The position numbers were made by a program, and so were the translations under genes. DNA of 64,000 bases from Pseudomonas sp. ATCC 13867 (GTDB taxonomy: Bacteria; Pseudomonadota; Gammaproteobacteria; Pseudomonadales; Pseudomonadaceae), in assembly GCF_000349845.1 (NCBI RefSeq), contig NC_020829.1, forward strand, positions 682,001 to 746,000, read 5' to 3'. Below, one piece after another: positions 15,905 to 24,597 of the stretch. The notes below the pieces were generated by a model. The model did no database searches. It was given only the letters and a program-made list of their open reading frames with translations, and was not told where the DNA came from. Position 1 is the stretch's first letter. Each line of letters begins with the position of its first letter.

Positions 15905-16534
15905 GTGTCTGTCGTTTTCGTCGCCGCCTCCAAGCTGCCCACCCCTTTCGGCGAGTTCACCATGCATGGCTTCCTCGATGAGGAAACCGGCAAGGAACAC
16001 GTTGCCCTGACGATGGGCCTGCTCGACGACGGCCAGCCGGTGCTGGGGCGTCTGCATTCCGAGTGCCTGACCGGCGATGCGCTGTTCAGCCTGCGCTGCG
16101 ACTGCGGTTTCCAGCTCGAAGGCGCACTCTCGGCCATCGCCAAAGAAGGGCGCGGCGTGCTGCTGTACCTGCGTCAGGAAGGCCGCGGTATCGGCCTGCT
16201 CAACAAGATCCGCGCCTACGCCCTGCAGGACGAAGGCGCGGACACCGTGGAAGCCAACCTGGCCCTGGGCTTTGGCGCCGACCAGCGTGACTACGCGATG
16301 TGCCTGCCGATGCTCAAGCACCTGGGCGTCTGCTCGCTGAAGCTGATGACCAACAACCCGCGCAAGGTGAAGGCGCTGGAAGGCTACGGCCTGACCGTTG
16401 CCGAGCGCGTGCCGCTGCAGAAGGGCCTGAACCCGCACAACAAGCGCTACCTGCAGACCAAGGCAGGCAAGCTGGGCCACATGCTGGGCAACATGCATCA
16501 GGGCGAAGCCGAGGCCGAGGCATCCGCTTCGTGA
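15905..16534 (+). CDS. ribA: GTP cyclohydrolase II
   Basis: 209 residues with the zinc motif [18 protein letters not shown] and the GTP-binding/catalytic stretch [19 protein letters not shown]. It opens the GTP imidazole ring in the first step of riboflavin synthesis. The GTG start follows CAGGAG at good spacing. It is the only intact cyclohydrolase II here, complementing the degenerate domain of RibB. Its own promoter is likely in 15776-15904 (TACAAT at 15858), and no FMN aptamer precedes it. Confidence 0.96.
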   Translation: MSVVFVAASKLPTPFGEFTMHGFLDEETGKEHVALTMGLLDDGQPVLGRLHSECLTGDALFSLRCDCGFQLEGALSAIAKEGRGVLLYLRQEGRGIGLLNKIRAYALQDEGADTVEANLALGFGADQRDYAMCLPMLKHLGVCSLKLMTNNPRKVKALEGYGLTVAERVPLQKGLNPHNKRYLQTKAGKLGHMLGNMHQGEAEAEASAS

Positions 16535-16947
16535 ACCGCGCCGCTGCCCGGCGCCGGCTGAATCTGCTCTGGTGGCTGCTGCTGGCGCTCGCGCTGGCAC
16601 CGCAGCAACTGATGCTGGCGCTGGTGGGCGATGCGCCCTGGCCGGACTCGCTGGCCACGCCGGTATTCGTCGTCGGCCTTCTGTCGATGTTCCTCACCCT
16701 GCCGTTGTTCCGCCGCTACAAGCATGCGCTGATTGCCGCCGGCAAGGCCCGCGACGGCGCGGATGAACCTGCCGCCTGGCATGTGCTGGGCGCCGCGCAG
16801 CGCCGTGGTGGGCTGGTCGGCAGCCTGCCGGCGTGGACCGGTGCCGTGGCGGTGCTGGTCGACCTGCATGGCGTCCCCGTCCTGCTGCTGGGCTTCGCCA
16901 GTCTGATCATCCTCTGGCTGTACCGCCTGCCGCGCCAACTGGCCTGA
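16531..16947 (+). CDS. Small inner membrane protein, unknown function
   Basis: 138 residues. The GTG at 16531 overlaps the ribA stop (GTGA). Three or four hydrophobic segments are visible: [38 protein letters not shown], and a C-terminal pair near [24 protein letters not shown]. No motif is recognised. It overlaps the next gene by 1 bp, so it probably belongs to a ribA-membrane protein-BtuF-like operon. Confidence 0.75.
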   Translation: MNRAAARRRLNLLWWLLLALALAPQQLMLALVGDAPWPDSLATPVFVVGLLSMFLTLPLFRRYKHALIAAGKARDGADEPAAWHVLGAAQRRGGLVGSLPAWTGAVAVLVDLHGVPVLLLGFASLIILWLYRLPRQLA

Positions 16948-17753
16948 TGCGTCGCCTTCTCTGCCTGCTCCTGCTGCTTGCCGGCCTGCCTGTCGCGGCG
17001 GCGGAGCGAGTGGTCAGCCTGGCGCCGTCCCTCACCGACATGGTGCTCGAACTGGGCGCGGCCGACCGGCTGGTCGGCGTGCTCGACGGTGGGCCGCGTC
17101 CGCCGGCGCTGAACGGCATGGCCTCGGTGGGGCGCTACGGGCAGGTGAACCTGGAGCAGGTGCTCAACCTGCATCCCGACCTGCTGCTGGTGTGGCCGGG
17201 TGCGGTGCCGGAAGCGCAACTGGCCCGGCTGAAGTCCTTCGGTATCCCCCTCTACATCGTCGATCCCCACCGCCTGGAAGATGTCGCGCGGCAACTGCGC
17301 GAGCTGGGCGAACGCCTGGGCCGGCAGGAGCAGGGGCAGGCCCTGGCGCGGCAGTTCGAGGTGCGCTTGCAGGCGCTGCGCAGCCAGTACCGCCGGGAGC
17401 GGCCGTTGAAGGTGTTCTATCAGGTCTGGAATCGCCCGCTGTACACGCTGGGCGGCAACCAGATCATCAGTGATGCGCTGGCCGTCTGCGGCGGCCGGAA
17501 TCTGTTCGCCGACCTCAGCCTGCCGGCGCCGCAGGTCAGCCAGGAGGCCGTGCTGGCGCGCGACCCGGAGGTGATCCTGGGCGGCAGCCATGCCGAGCTG
17601 CAAGCCTGGACGCAGATGCCGCAACTGACCGCCACCCGCCTGGGGCAGCTCTGGTCGATCCCGGACAAGAACCTGGAGCGGCCGAGCTACGCGATGCTCG
17701 ATGCCACCGAGAAGCTTTGCCGGTTGCTGGCGGGGGCGAAGGTCGCGGACTGA
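16947..17753 (+). CDS. BtuF-like periplasmic cobalamin/siderophore-binding protein
   Basis: 268 residues with a signal peptide ([19 protein letters not shown]). The class III (helical backbone) binding fold is clear: RVVSLAPSLTDMVLELGAADRLVGV, then PDLLLVWPGAV and VSQEAVLARDPEVILGGS. It resembles BtuF, which delivers vitamin B12 to BtuCD, but no permease or ATPase lies nearby and no cobalamin riboswitch was seen. Iron-siderophore or heme binding is possible. It starts within the stop of the preceding gene (TGATG). Confidence 0.82.
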   Translation: MRRLLCLLLLLAGLPVAAAERVVSLAPSLTDMVLELGAADRLVGVLDGGPRPPALNGMASVGRYGQVNLEQVLNLHPDLLLVWPGAVPEAQLARLKSFGIPLYIVDPHRLEDVARQLRELGERLGRQEQGQALARQFEVRLQALRSQYRRERPLKVFYQVWNRPLYTLGGNQIISDALAVCGGRNLFADLSLPAPQVSQEAVLARDPEVILGGSHAELQAWTQMPQLTATRLGQLWSIPDKNLERPSYAMLDATEKLCRLLAGAKVAD

Positions 17754-17764
17754 GCCGGGCGGGG

Positions 17765-17837
17765 GTCGCGAGCAAGCTCGCTCCTACAAGGGCGTGCCGA
17801 GTTGCTGCTCTTCGTAGTGGCGAGTTTGCTCGCGAAC
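17765..17837. repeat. REP-type palindrome pair (class A), one unit decayed
   Basis: An inverted unit at 17765-17787 and a forward unit with three changes at 17814-17837 (GTGGCGAGTTTGCTCGCGAA) lie between convergent genes. Confidence 0.9.
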
Positions 17838-17859
17838 AGGCCGGATCAGCGACCCGCTG

Positions 17860-18873
17860 TCAGAACCCTTCCAGCACGATCTTGCCCTTGGCCGTGTTGC
17901 TTTCCAGCAGCGCATGGGCGCGGCGCAGGTTGGCCGCGTCGATCCTGCCGAAGTGCTCGCCCAGGGTGGTCTTCAGCACGCCGCTGTCGATCAGCCCGGC
18001 CACGCGCTGCAGCAGCTTGTGCTGCTCGATCATGTCGTCGGTCTGGAACATCGAGCGGGTGTACATGAACTCCCAGTGCAGCGACAGGCTCTTCTGCTTG
18101 AGCAGGCGCACGTCCAGCTTCTCCGGATCGTCGATCAGCGCCAGGCGGCCCTGCGGGCGCAGGCTGGCGACGATCTCGGCGAGGTGCGCGTCGGTCTGGT
18201 TGAGGCTGGCCACGTGGGTGACTTCGCCGACGCCGATGCGCTTGAGCTCCTCGCTCAGCGGCTTGCGGTGATCGATCACATGGTGCGCGCCGAGGTTGCG
18301 TACCCACTCCTGGGTTTCCGGACGCGAAGCGGTGCCGATCACGGTCATGCCGGTGAGTTGGCGCGCCAGCTGGGTGAGGATCGAGCCGACACCGCCGGCG
18401 GCGCCGACGACCAGCAGGCTCTGCCCGGCGCTGGCGCTGCCTTCGGCCACCTGCAGACGGTCGAACAGCAGTTCCCAGGCCGTAATGGTCGTCAATGGCA
18501 GGGCGGCGGCATGGGCGAAATCCAGGCTGGTCGGCATCGCGCCGACGATACGCTCGTCCACCAGTTGCAGTTCGGCATTGCTGCCGGGGCGGGTCAGGTC
18601 GCCGGCGTACCAGACCTTGTCGCCAGGCTTGAACAGGCTGACTTCGCTGCCGGTGGCGCGAACCACGCCGCTGGCGTCCCAGCCCAGCACCTTGTGCTGC
18701 CCCTCCGCCGGCTGGGCGCGCATGCGTACTTTCGTATCCACTGGGTTGACCGACACGGCACGGACTTCCACCAGCAGATCGCGGGGGCCGGGCGTTGGCT
18801 CCGGCAGTTGGATGTCGAGCAGGGCGTTCGGGTCGCTGCTGGGCAGGCTGTGGGTGTAACCAATGGCTTTCAT
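17860..18873 (-). CDS. Zinc-type alcohol dehydrogenase-like/quinone oxidoreductase (MDR family)
   Basis: 337 residues: an N-terminal GroES-like domain (KVLGWDASGVVRATGSEVSLFKPGD) and a Rossmann domain with LLVVGAAGGVGSILTQLA for NADPH. The zinc-ligand Cys cluster of true alcohol dehydrogenases is absent, so a quinone/enone reductase role is more likely. It fits the TIGR02817 family. It starts 11 bp downstream of a small monooxygenase gene and is divergent from a LysR regulator, which probably controls both. Confidence 0.87.
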   Translation of the reverse strand: MKAIGYTHSLPSSDPNALLDIQLPEPTPGPRDLLVEVRAVSVNPVDTKVRMRAQPAEGQHKVLGWDASGVVRATGSEVSLFKPGDKVWYAGDLTRPGSNAELQLVDERIVGAMPTSLDFAHAAALPLTTITAWELLFDRLQVAEGSASAGQSLLVVGAAGGVGSILTQLARQLTGMTVIGTASRPETQEWVRNLGAHHVIDHRKPLSEELKRIGVGEVTHVASLNQTDAHLAEIVASLRPQGRLALIDDPEKLDVRLLKQKSLSLHWEFMYTRSMFQTDDMIEQHKLLQRVAGLIDSGVLKTTLGEHFGRIDAANLRRAHALLESNTAKGKIVLEGF

Positions 18874-18884
18874 GGCGGTACCTT

Positions 18885-19178
18885 TCAGTCGATGCGGTTC
18901 ATCAGGCGGATATCGAGCTCCGCGAGGTCGGGTTCCACGGCTTTCAGGAAATTCTTGAAATGTGAGCTTGCTTCGTGGTCGGCGAACGCAGCGTCATCGC
19001 GCCATCGTTCGAACATGTAGATCAGGTCAGGATCCTTCCGGTCGCGATGGAGGTCGTACTGCAAGCACCCCGGCTCCGCTCTGGAGGGTGCGAGCATGTC
19101 GTGCAGGTGCTGCTGCAGGCTGTCGGCGTGTCCGGGATGGGCGCGAAGGATGGCGATCAGGCTCAGTGGCTGGCTCAT
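18885..19178 (-). CDS. ABM-domain putative quinol monooxygenase
   Basis: 97 residues of the antibiotic-biosynthesis-monooxygenase (YgiN-like) fold: LSLIAILRAHPGHADSLQQHL, PGCLQYDLHRD and YMFERWRDDAAFADHEAS. Such dimeric ferredoxin-like proteins act on quinols or reactive aromatics. The ATG at 19178 (MSQPLSL) is the conserved start. Pairing with the quinone reductase suggests quinone detoxification. Confidence 0.87.
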   Translation of the reverse strand: MSQPLSLIAILRAHPGHADSLQQHLHDMLAPSRAEPGCLQYDLHRDRKDPDLIYMFERWRDDAAFADHEASSHFKNFLKAVEPDLAELDIRLMNRID

Positions 19179-19354
19179 TGGGAGTTCCTCGATCGTGAGA
19201 TGGAGTGGGCATCCTCCGGGCGTGCTCTGGGTAAGTAAATGTCGGCTGCACACTGCATGAACTGTGGCGCTTCAATGTGTGTTGCAATACTTGTTTTTTT
19301 CTCTACGAAAGGGAACTGTCTGCAGAAAGACTCTCTTTCAAAGGATTTTTGAAA

Positions 19355-20269
19355 ATGCTGCGATTCGACGACCTGCAGATCTTCGTCCGCACCGCCGAGC
19401 GCGGCAGCCTTTCCGCCGCCGCCCGTGAGCTGGAGCTGTCGCCCGCGGTGGCCAGCGCGGCGCTCAAGCGCCTGGAAAACGAGCTGGACGTGCGCCTGTT
19501 CGCCCGCTCCACCCGCAGCCTGCGCCTGACCGCCGAGGGCGAGCTGTACCTGGCCCACGCGCGTGCCGCGCTGCAGAGCCTGGACGACGGCCGCCAGTTG
19601 CTGGCCGGCGGCAAGAGCGAAATCGCCGGCAACTTCCAGGTCTCGGCGCCGTCGGACTTCGGCCGCAACGTGCTGCTACCCTGGCTCGACGAGTTCCAGG
19701 TGCTGCATCCGCGGATGAACCTGCGCCTGCTGATCAGCGACCGCCAGGCCGATCTCTACCGGCAGCCGGTGGATGTGGCCTTCCGCCTCGGCTTGCCGGG
19801 CGATTCGAACCTGGTGGCGCTGCCGCTGGCCCCGGACAACCGCCGCGTGCTTTGCGCCGCACCGGACTACTTCGCCCGCCACGGCAAGCCGGCGCACCCG
19901 GACGAGCTGCAACGGCACAACTGTCTGCTGTACATGCTGGGCGGGCGCGCCCATGAGCGCTGGCGTTTCAGCGACAATCGCAAGCAGCATGAAGTGACGG
20001 TGCGCGGCGACCGTCTCTGCGACGACGCCGACGTGGTGCGGCGCTGGGCCGTGGCGGGGCAGGGGCTGGTGTACAAGTCCTGGCTGGACGTGGCGGCCGA
20101 CGTGCGCGCCGGCCGGCTGGAAGTGGCGCTGGCGGACTACCTGGGCGAGGCCACGCCGATGAACCTGTTCTGCACCCACCGCGCCCAGCTCAGCCGGGCG
20201 GTGACCCAACTGCGCGAGTTCGTCCAACTGCGCTGCGCGGAGCTGATGCGCGAGCGCCCCTGGGCTTGA
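19355..20269 (+). CDS. LysR-family transcriptional regulator
   Basis: 304 residues. An N-terminal winged helix-turn-helix (LQIFVRTAERGSLSAAARELELSPAVASAALKRLE) is followed by an effector-binding domain of the CrgA/DmlR-like group (LRLLISDRQADLYRQPVDVAFRLG). The ATG at 19355 (MLRFDDL) is used; the frame extends to 19277 without a good ribosome-binding site. It is divergent from the ABM monooxygenase and oxidoreductase, the classic layout for LysR control of the neighbours. The 176-bp gap is AT-richer than its surroundings. Confidence 0.92.
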   Translation: MLRFDDLQIFVRTAERGSLSAAARELELSPAVASAALKRLENELDVRLFARSTRSLRLTAEGELYLAHARAALQSLDDGRQLLAGGKSEIAGNFQVSAPSDFGRNVLLPWLDEFQVLHPRMNLRLLISDRQADLYRQPVDVAFRLGLPGDSNLVALPLAPDNRRVLCAAPDYFARHGKPAHPDELQRHNCLLYMLGGRAHERWRFSDNRKQHEVTVRGDRLCDDADVVRRWAVAGQGLVYKSWLDVAADVRAGRLEVALADYLGEATPMNLFCTHRAQLSRAVTQLREFVQLRCAELMRERPWA

Positions 20270-20272
20270 GCC

Positions 20273-21589
20273 CTACAGGGGCTGGTAGCGGTGGATAGCG
20301 CCGCCCAGGCCCCAGATGCTGGCGATGGCCAGCAGCGCCAGGGCGCTCGGCAGCAGGTACCACCAGATGCGCGGCGCCAGGGCCGGCAGCTCGTCGCGGC
20401 GCTGGCTTATCCACAGGCTGGCGGCGCACACCGAGGCGCCGAGCAGCGCGCCGGCGATGATGTCGCTGGGCCAGTGGGCGCCCAGGTAGACCCGCGAGAT
20501 GGAGATGAAGGCCGCCGGGATGACGGCCAGCAGCATCCAGGTCAGGCGCACGCGCGGGCTTTTCTCGCGGCTGGCCAGCACGCCCAGCACCAGGAAGAAG
20601 GCGAAGGAGGCCGAGGCGTGGCCGCTGGGCATGCTGAAGGCGGACAGCGGGTCGGCGATCACCTCGGGTCGTGCGCGCCCGAAGAAGTGCTTGAGCGTGG
20701 TGTTCAGCAGCGCCGTGCCAGCCAGCGTGCCGGCGGCGAAGAGGGCATGGCGCCACAGGCGCAGCACGGCGAGAAGCAAGGCGAGCAGGGCGCCGGCGAT
20801 GAACTGGGTGCGGAAGTCGCCGACCCGGGTGACGGCCACCATCACTTCGTTCAGCCAGGCCTGGCGATGCTCCTGCACCAGAGTCATCAGGCCGTGGTCG
20901 AGGGCATCCAGGTGCGGCCAGCCGATCAGCATGGCGATCAACAGCGCAAGGCAGCCGAGGGCGCCGATCAGCGGGGCGTTGCGTGCCTGGCGCAGCTCGG
21001 CGTGGATGATCAGGGCGAAGACCGCCGCGATGCACGCAGCCACCACCCCGGCCTCTCCCCAGAAGCCTTCCGGCAATGGCAGGCGCATGGCCGCGCCGGT
21101 GGCCCAGCCGGGCACCAGGTAGGCGATGGACCAGCCGGCGGCGGCGAGGATAGAGACCGCGAGGAAGCGTCCGAAGGGCATGTCGAGCATGCCGGCGATC
21201 ATCGGCAGGAACGGCCGCAGGGCGCCGATGAAGCGGCCCACCAGCAGGCTGGCGACGCCGTAGCGGGCGAAGAAGCCTTCGGCGCCGGCCAGCCATTCCG
21301 GGCGATGGCGCAGTACCGGCAGGCGCCGGATGTCCTGATGGAAGTGACGGCCGATCCAGTAGGACGACAGGTCGCCCAGCAGGCCGCCGAAGAACGCCAG
21401 CGCCAGGGTTTCGCCCAGCCCCAGGATGCCGCTGCCGGCCAGTACGGCGATGGCGAAGAGCATCACCACCCCGGGCAGGAGGATGCCGATGATGGCGGCG
21501 CATTCGAGGAAAGCAACCAGGAACAGGACTCCGGCGAGCCATTGCGGGTGGGTGGCCATCCAGGTGTTGAAGGCGGCGAGATCGATCAT
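20273..21589 (-). CDS. DedA-PAP2 fusion membrane protein
   Basis: 438 residues in two parts. Residues 1-200 are a DedA/VTT domain (FLECAAIIGILLPGVVML, FARYGVASLLVGRFIGALRPFLP), a family linked to lipid scrambling. Residues 230-400 are a PAP2 phosphatase with KHFFGRARP, PSGHAS and SRVYLGAHWPSD, the three acid-phosphatase motifs including both catalytic His. The fusion could recycle undecaprenyl or phospholipid phosphates. It ends 4 bp from the convergent LysR gene and begins in the last 4 bp of mpg. Confidence 0.92.
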   Translation of the reverse strand: MIDLAAFNTWMATHPQWLAGVLFLVAFLECAAIIGILLPGVVMLFAIAVLAGSGILGLGETLALAFFGGLLGDLSSYWIGRHFHQDIRRLPVLRHRPEWLAGAEGFFARYGVASLLVGRFIGALRPFLPMIAGMLDMPFGRFLAVSILAAAGWSIAYLVPGWATGAAMRLPLPEGFWGEAGVVAACIAAVFALIIHAELRQARNAPLIGALGCLALLIAMLIGWPHLDALDHGLMTLVQEHRQAWLNEVMVAVTRVGDFRTQFIAGALLALLLAVLRLWRHALFAAGTLAGTALLNTTLKHFFGRARPEVIADPLSAFSMPSGHASASFAFFLVLGVLASREKSPRVRLTWMLLAVIPAAFISISRVYLGAHWPSDIIAGALLGASVCAASLWISQRRDELPALAPRIWWYLLPSALALLAIASIWGLGGAIHRYQPL

Positions 21590-22305
21590 CGCAGGGGCGT
21601 GTCCTGAGTTCCGAGCAGGTGGTAGTCGCGTCCTTCGAGCTGTCCGCGGCGCAGCGGATTGCGTGTGCAGAATGGCGCGAAGGAGGCATCGACGAAGCGG
21701 TATTGCAGGTGTTCGTCGCGCCCACGGGGAATCCCCAGGCGCGCGGCCTGGATGACCTGCGCCGGGGTCTCGCCGAGGTCGTCGACGAACAGCCGCTGCG
21801 GGTCGAAGCGCTGCGCGTCCCAGTCCGGCACCTTCAGGCCGAGGGCGCGGCAGAGCAGGGTCTGGCCGGCGCAGAGCTTGCCGATGGCGCGCTCGCTGCC
21901 GTCGGCGGCGGGGTTGAACTGGCGCATGCGGGCCAGGGCGGCGTCGCCGGAGACGCGGTCCATCCAGGGGTGCCCGGACTTGATCAGCACCGCGTTGCCG
22001 GGGCCGCCGGCGCTGAAGTTCAGCGAGTCGCCGCCTCGCGCGTAGTACATATAGATGTGTCCGCCATCGAGGAACAGCGCCTTGCGTTTCTCGGTGTAGC
22101 CGAGGGAGGCATGGCTGCCTTTCTCGGCCAGGAAATAGGCTTCGGTCTCGATGATCCGCGCCGACAGCCAGAGGTCGCCGACCCGATGGCGGATCACCTT
22201 GCCCAGCAGCTCGCGGGCGACGGTGAGGGCGTCGCGGTTGAAGAAGGCGTCCGGCAGCGGCATTGCGTCGGGCCAGGGCAAACTTAGGTTGGGTTCGTCA
22301 GGCAT
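21586..22305 (-). CDS. mpg: 3-methyladenine DNA glycosylase (AAG/MPG family)
   Basis: 239 residues. AAG signatures are FFNRDALTVARELLGKVIRH, RIIETEAYF (catalytic Glu), ARGGDSLNFSAGGPGNAVLIKSG and FDPQRLFVDD. It removes alkylated purines at the start of base excision repair. Its stop overlaps the DedA-PAP2 start (ATGA), so they are co-translated. It is divergent from the LCM-like methyltransferase. Confidence 0.93.
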   Translation of the reverse strand: MPDEPNLSLPWPDAMPLPDAFFNRDALTVARELLGKVIRHRVGDLWLSARIIETEAYFLAEKGSHASLGYTEKRKALFLDGGHIYMYYARGGDSLNFSAGGPGNAVLIKSGHPWMDRVSGDAALARMRQFNPAADGSERAIGKLCAGQTLLCRALGLKVPDWDAQRFDPQRLFVDDLGETPAQVIQAARLGIPRGRDEHLQYRFVDASFAPFCTRNPLRRGQLEGRDYHLLGTQDTPLR

Positions 22306-22368
22306 CGGATTGTCGGACCAGGAGGGCCAGTCTTAGGCTGGCGCATCATAACAACAAGATTCTTAAAC

Positions 22369-23223
22369 ATGGCTGAACGGATCCGGGCCGACAGCGCCCA
22401 TATCACCCCCAGTGCGCACTACACCGGTTACGTCTGGTATCGCCACCATCTGGCCGAGGCGGCTTTCGCCACGGCCTTCGGGCGTTGGGTGCACGGCTGC
22501 GTGGCGCCGATCAACTGGGGTGCGCGGATCGGCTTCGGCCTGAATATCGAAGACTTCCTGTTGCAGCGCCATTTGCTGATCGATGCCCGGCTGACCCAGG
22601 CCGTCGAGCAGCGCGGAGTCGCCCAGGTGGTGGAAATCGCCTGCGGCCTGTCGCCCCGTGGCCGACGCTTCCGCCAGCGTTATCCACAGCTCACCTACCT
22701 CGAAGCCGACCTGCCGCCGATGGCCGCGCGCAAGTCGGCGTTGCTCCGGGAGCACGGCTGGCTGGATGGCAAGCACCGCGTGCGGCCTGTGGATATCCTC
22801 GCCGGGGAAGGCGAGCAGTGCCTCGCGGCCCTGCTCGCCGAGCTCGATCCGGGACGGCCGGTGGTGGTGATCACCGAGGGGCTGGTGAATTACTTTCAGC
22901 GGCCGGTGATCGAGGACTTCTGGCGCCGGCTGGCTTCGGCCCTGCGGGGATTCCCGGAGGCGACCTACCTCACCGAGCTGTATCCCGATCTGCGCGAACA
23001 TCCGCGCTACCGGCAGATCCGCTGGGGCGTCGGCTTGATCGGGCGGCTGACGCGCGGGGGGTATCCGCTGCATTACCGCAGTGCCGTAGAGATCGAACAG
23101 GCGTTCATCGGTTGCGGGTTCGGCCGGGTGGGTGTGCTCGATCCGCAGGTGGAGGGGGCGGGGCTGGGCATGCCCAAGGGGCGGATGCCGAGCCTGGTGC
23201 GGGTGATCGAGGCGCGGGTGTAG
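22369..23223 (+). CDS. LCM-type (leucine carboxyl methyltransferase-like) SAM methyltransferase
   Basis: 284 residues. The SAM site is QVVEIACGLSPRGRRFRQRYPQ followed by YLEADLPPMAARKSALL, and VVVITEGLVNYF is typical of the LCM/PpmP family. In bacteria these often methylate small-molecule carboxylates, so the substrate is open. It stands alone, with a REP element after it. Confidence 0.78.
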   Translation: MAERIRADSAHITPSAHYTGYVWYRHHLAEAAFATAFGRWVHGCVAPINWGARIGFGLNIEDFLLQRHLLIDARLTQAVEQRGVAQVVEIACGLSPRGRRFRQRYPQLTYLEADLPPMAARKSALLREHGWLDGKHRVRPVDILAGEGEQCLAALLAELDPGRPVVVITEGLVNYFQRPVIEDFWRRLASALRGFPEATYLTELYPDLREHPRYRQIRWGVGLIGRLTRGGYPLHYRSAVEIEQAFIGCGFGRVGVLDPQVEGAGLGMPKGRMPSLVRVIEARV

Positions 23224-23238
23224 GTCCTGGGCTGGGCG

Positions 23239-23330
23239 GTTCGCGAGCAAGGACTAGGCGTCCCCCTCGGTCCTACGAAGAGCGACTCCGGTGCATCCGG
23301 GAGCTTGTAGGAGCGAGCTTGCTCGCGAAC
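23239..23330. repeat. REP-type elements: one variant, one standard class A
   Basis: The standard unit is 23307-23330. Upstream, 23239-23276 begins GTTCGCGAGCAAG but its second half is replaced by a stem-loop with loop TCCCCCTC. A similar variant occurs, inverted, at 50270-50299. Confidence 0.85.
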
Positions 23331-23370
23331 CATTGCGATAGCGCCGGAGCCCGCCCTACGGGCGTACCCA

Positions 23371-24597
23371 TCACGCCGCACACGCCCCCTGCTGCATTGG
23401 CACCACCATCGCCGCCAGCGCCGCGCTGGCCTGTGGGTCGCCGTGGGCGAAGATGAAGGCCAGCCCTTGCGCCGTCTGCCGCAGCGGCAGGATATCCAGT
23501 TCGGGCAGGCCGGCGGCCGCCAGCTTCCAGCCCCGAACAGGGCGATCAAGCGGCAATTCGACACGGATCAGCCCGCCGAAATACCCCAGTTCCGCCAGCT
23601 CGCAGCGCCACTCGCCGCCCTCGGCGTTGCGCAGCACGGCGCGTGTATCGGCCGGCGCCAGGCGCGGCTCGAAGCGGCGTTCCAGGTGCAGCAGTTGCTG
23701 GCGCTGGAAGCGCGTGCTGCCGGCGGCGCTGCGCGGTAGCGCTTCGCCGCGCAGGAAGGGGTTGTACAGCCGGGCGCAGGCGTCGCGGCGTTCGAACTGG
23801 GCCAGGTGGTCGGCGTTGTGGATCAGCGCGAACTCGGCGTCCGCACAGGCATGGGCAAACTCGGCGTGCTCCCAGGGCTGGGTGAAATGGTCGTATTCGC
23901 CGGCCAGCACCAGGGTCGGGCACTGCGGGTGGCGGTCGAAGCCGCCGAAGGCCAGCAGGCGCTGGCTGTTCTGCCGGTAGCGCTCGATCTCCGCCGCGGT
24001 CAGGCGTTGCAGTTGGCGCAGCAGGGCCTTGCGGAACACCGGGGACACGCCGGTATCGGCCAGGCGCAACGGGTTGATCAGGCCGGTCAGCACGCCGTGG
24101 GCGAAAGGTGTCTGCTCGCCCAGTTCCAGGCGCGCCAGGGCTTCCACCAGCAGCGCACGAGCGCCGGGGCGGCCGAAGGCGGTGATGCCGGCCAGCAGCA
24201 GACGGCCGCAGCGCGCCGGGTGGCGCGCGGCGAACAGCGCCGCCAGCGCGGAGCCGTAGGACAGCCCGATGGGCATCAGCGGTGGCAGGTGCAGGTGTTC
24301 GGCGAAGGCGGCGATCAGGTCGGCCAGGTCTTCCAGGCTCAGCTGCGGCGCCAGTTGCAGGTTGCCGCCCTGGCTGGGCAGGTCGAGCAGGATCACCGGG
24401 TGTCCGGCGAGCAGTTCGGACACCTCGCTGGCGAAGGAGCGGAAACTCTGGAACGCACCGCCCAGCAGCAGCACGGGCGGGCGTGGATCGTCTTCCCGCG
24501 AGGAGAAGGCCTGGTAATGCAGTTGCCAACCGTCCAGGTCGAGCACCGCCGGGGCGGCGGTCAGCGTCTGGGCGCTGTAATCGGTGCGATAGCGCAT
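23371..24597 (-). CDS. Alpha/beta hydrolase with a C-terminal PilZ-like domain
   Basis: 408 residues. Residues 1-275 are an alpha/beta hydrolase: nucleophile Ser in GLSYGSA, oxyanion region LLLGGAFQSFRSF, candidate acid in LAGEYDHF and His in HNADHLAQF. The last 115 residues (from TRFQRQQLLHLERRFEPR) look like a PilZ fold: an RFEPR motif, then LGYFGGLIRV in place of DxSxxG, and QGLAFIF near the end. A lipase/esterase or thioesterase role is likely, possibly tied to c-di-GMP. The ATG at 24597 (MRYRTDYSAQ) is chosen; upstream codons look non-coding. Confidence 0.82.
   Translation of the reverse strand: MRYRTDYSAQTLTAAPAVLDLDGWQLHYQAFSSREDDPRPPVLLLGGAFQSFRSFASEVSELLAGHPVILLDLPSQGGNLQLAPQLSLEDLADLIAAFAEHLHLPPLMPIGLSYGSALAALFAARHPARCGRLLLAGITAFGRPGARALLVEALARLELGEQTPFAHGVLTGLINPLRLADTGVSPVFRKALLRQLQRLTAAEIERYRQNSQRLLAFGGFDRHPQCPTLVLAGEYDHFTQPWEHAEFAHACADAEFALIHNADHLAQFERRDACARLYNPFLRGEALPRSAAGSTRFQRQQLLHLERRFEPRLAPADTRAVLRNAEGGEWRCELAELGYFGGLIRVELPLDRPVRGWKLAAAGLPELDILPLRQTAQGLAFIFAHGDPQASAALAAMVVPMQQGACAA

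Noticed and set aside
16947..17753. Cobalamin riboswitch control of the BtuF-like gene
   Set aside because: No B12-box or aptamer-like structure lies upstream; the gene overlaps its upstream neighbour.
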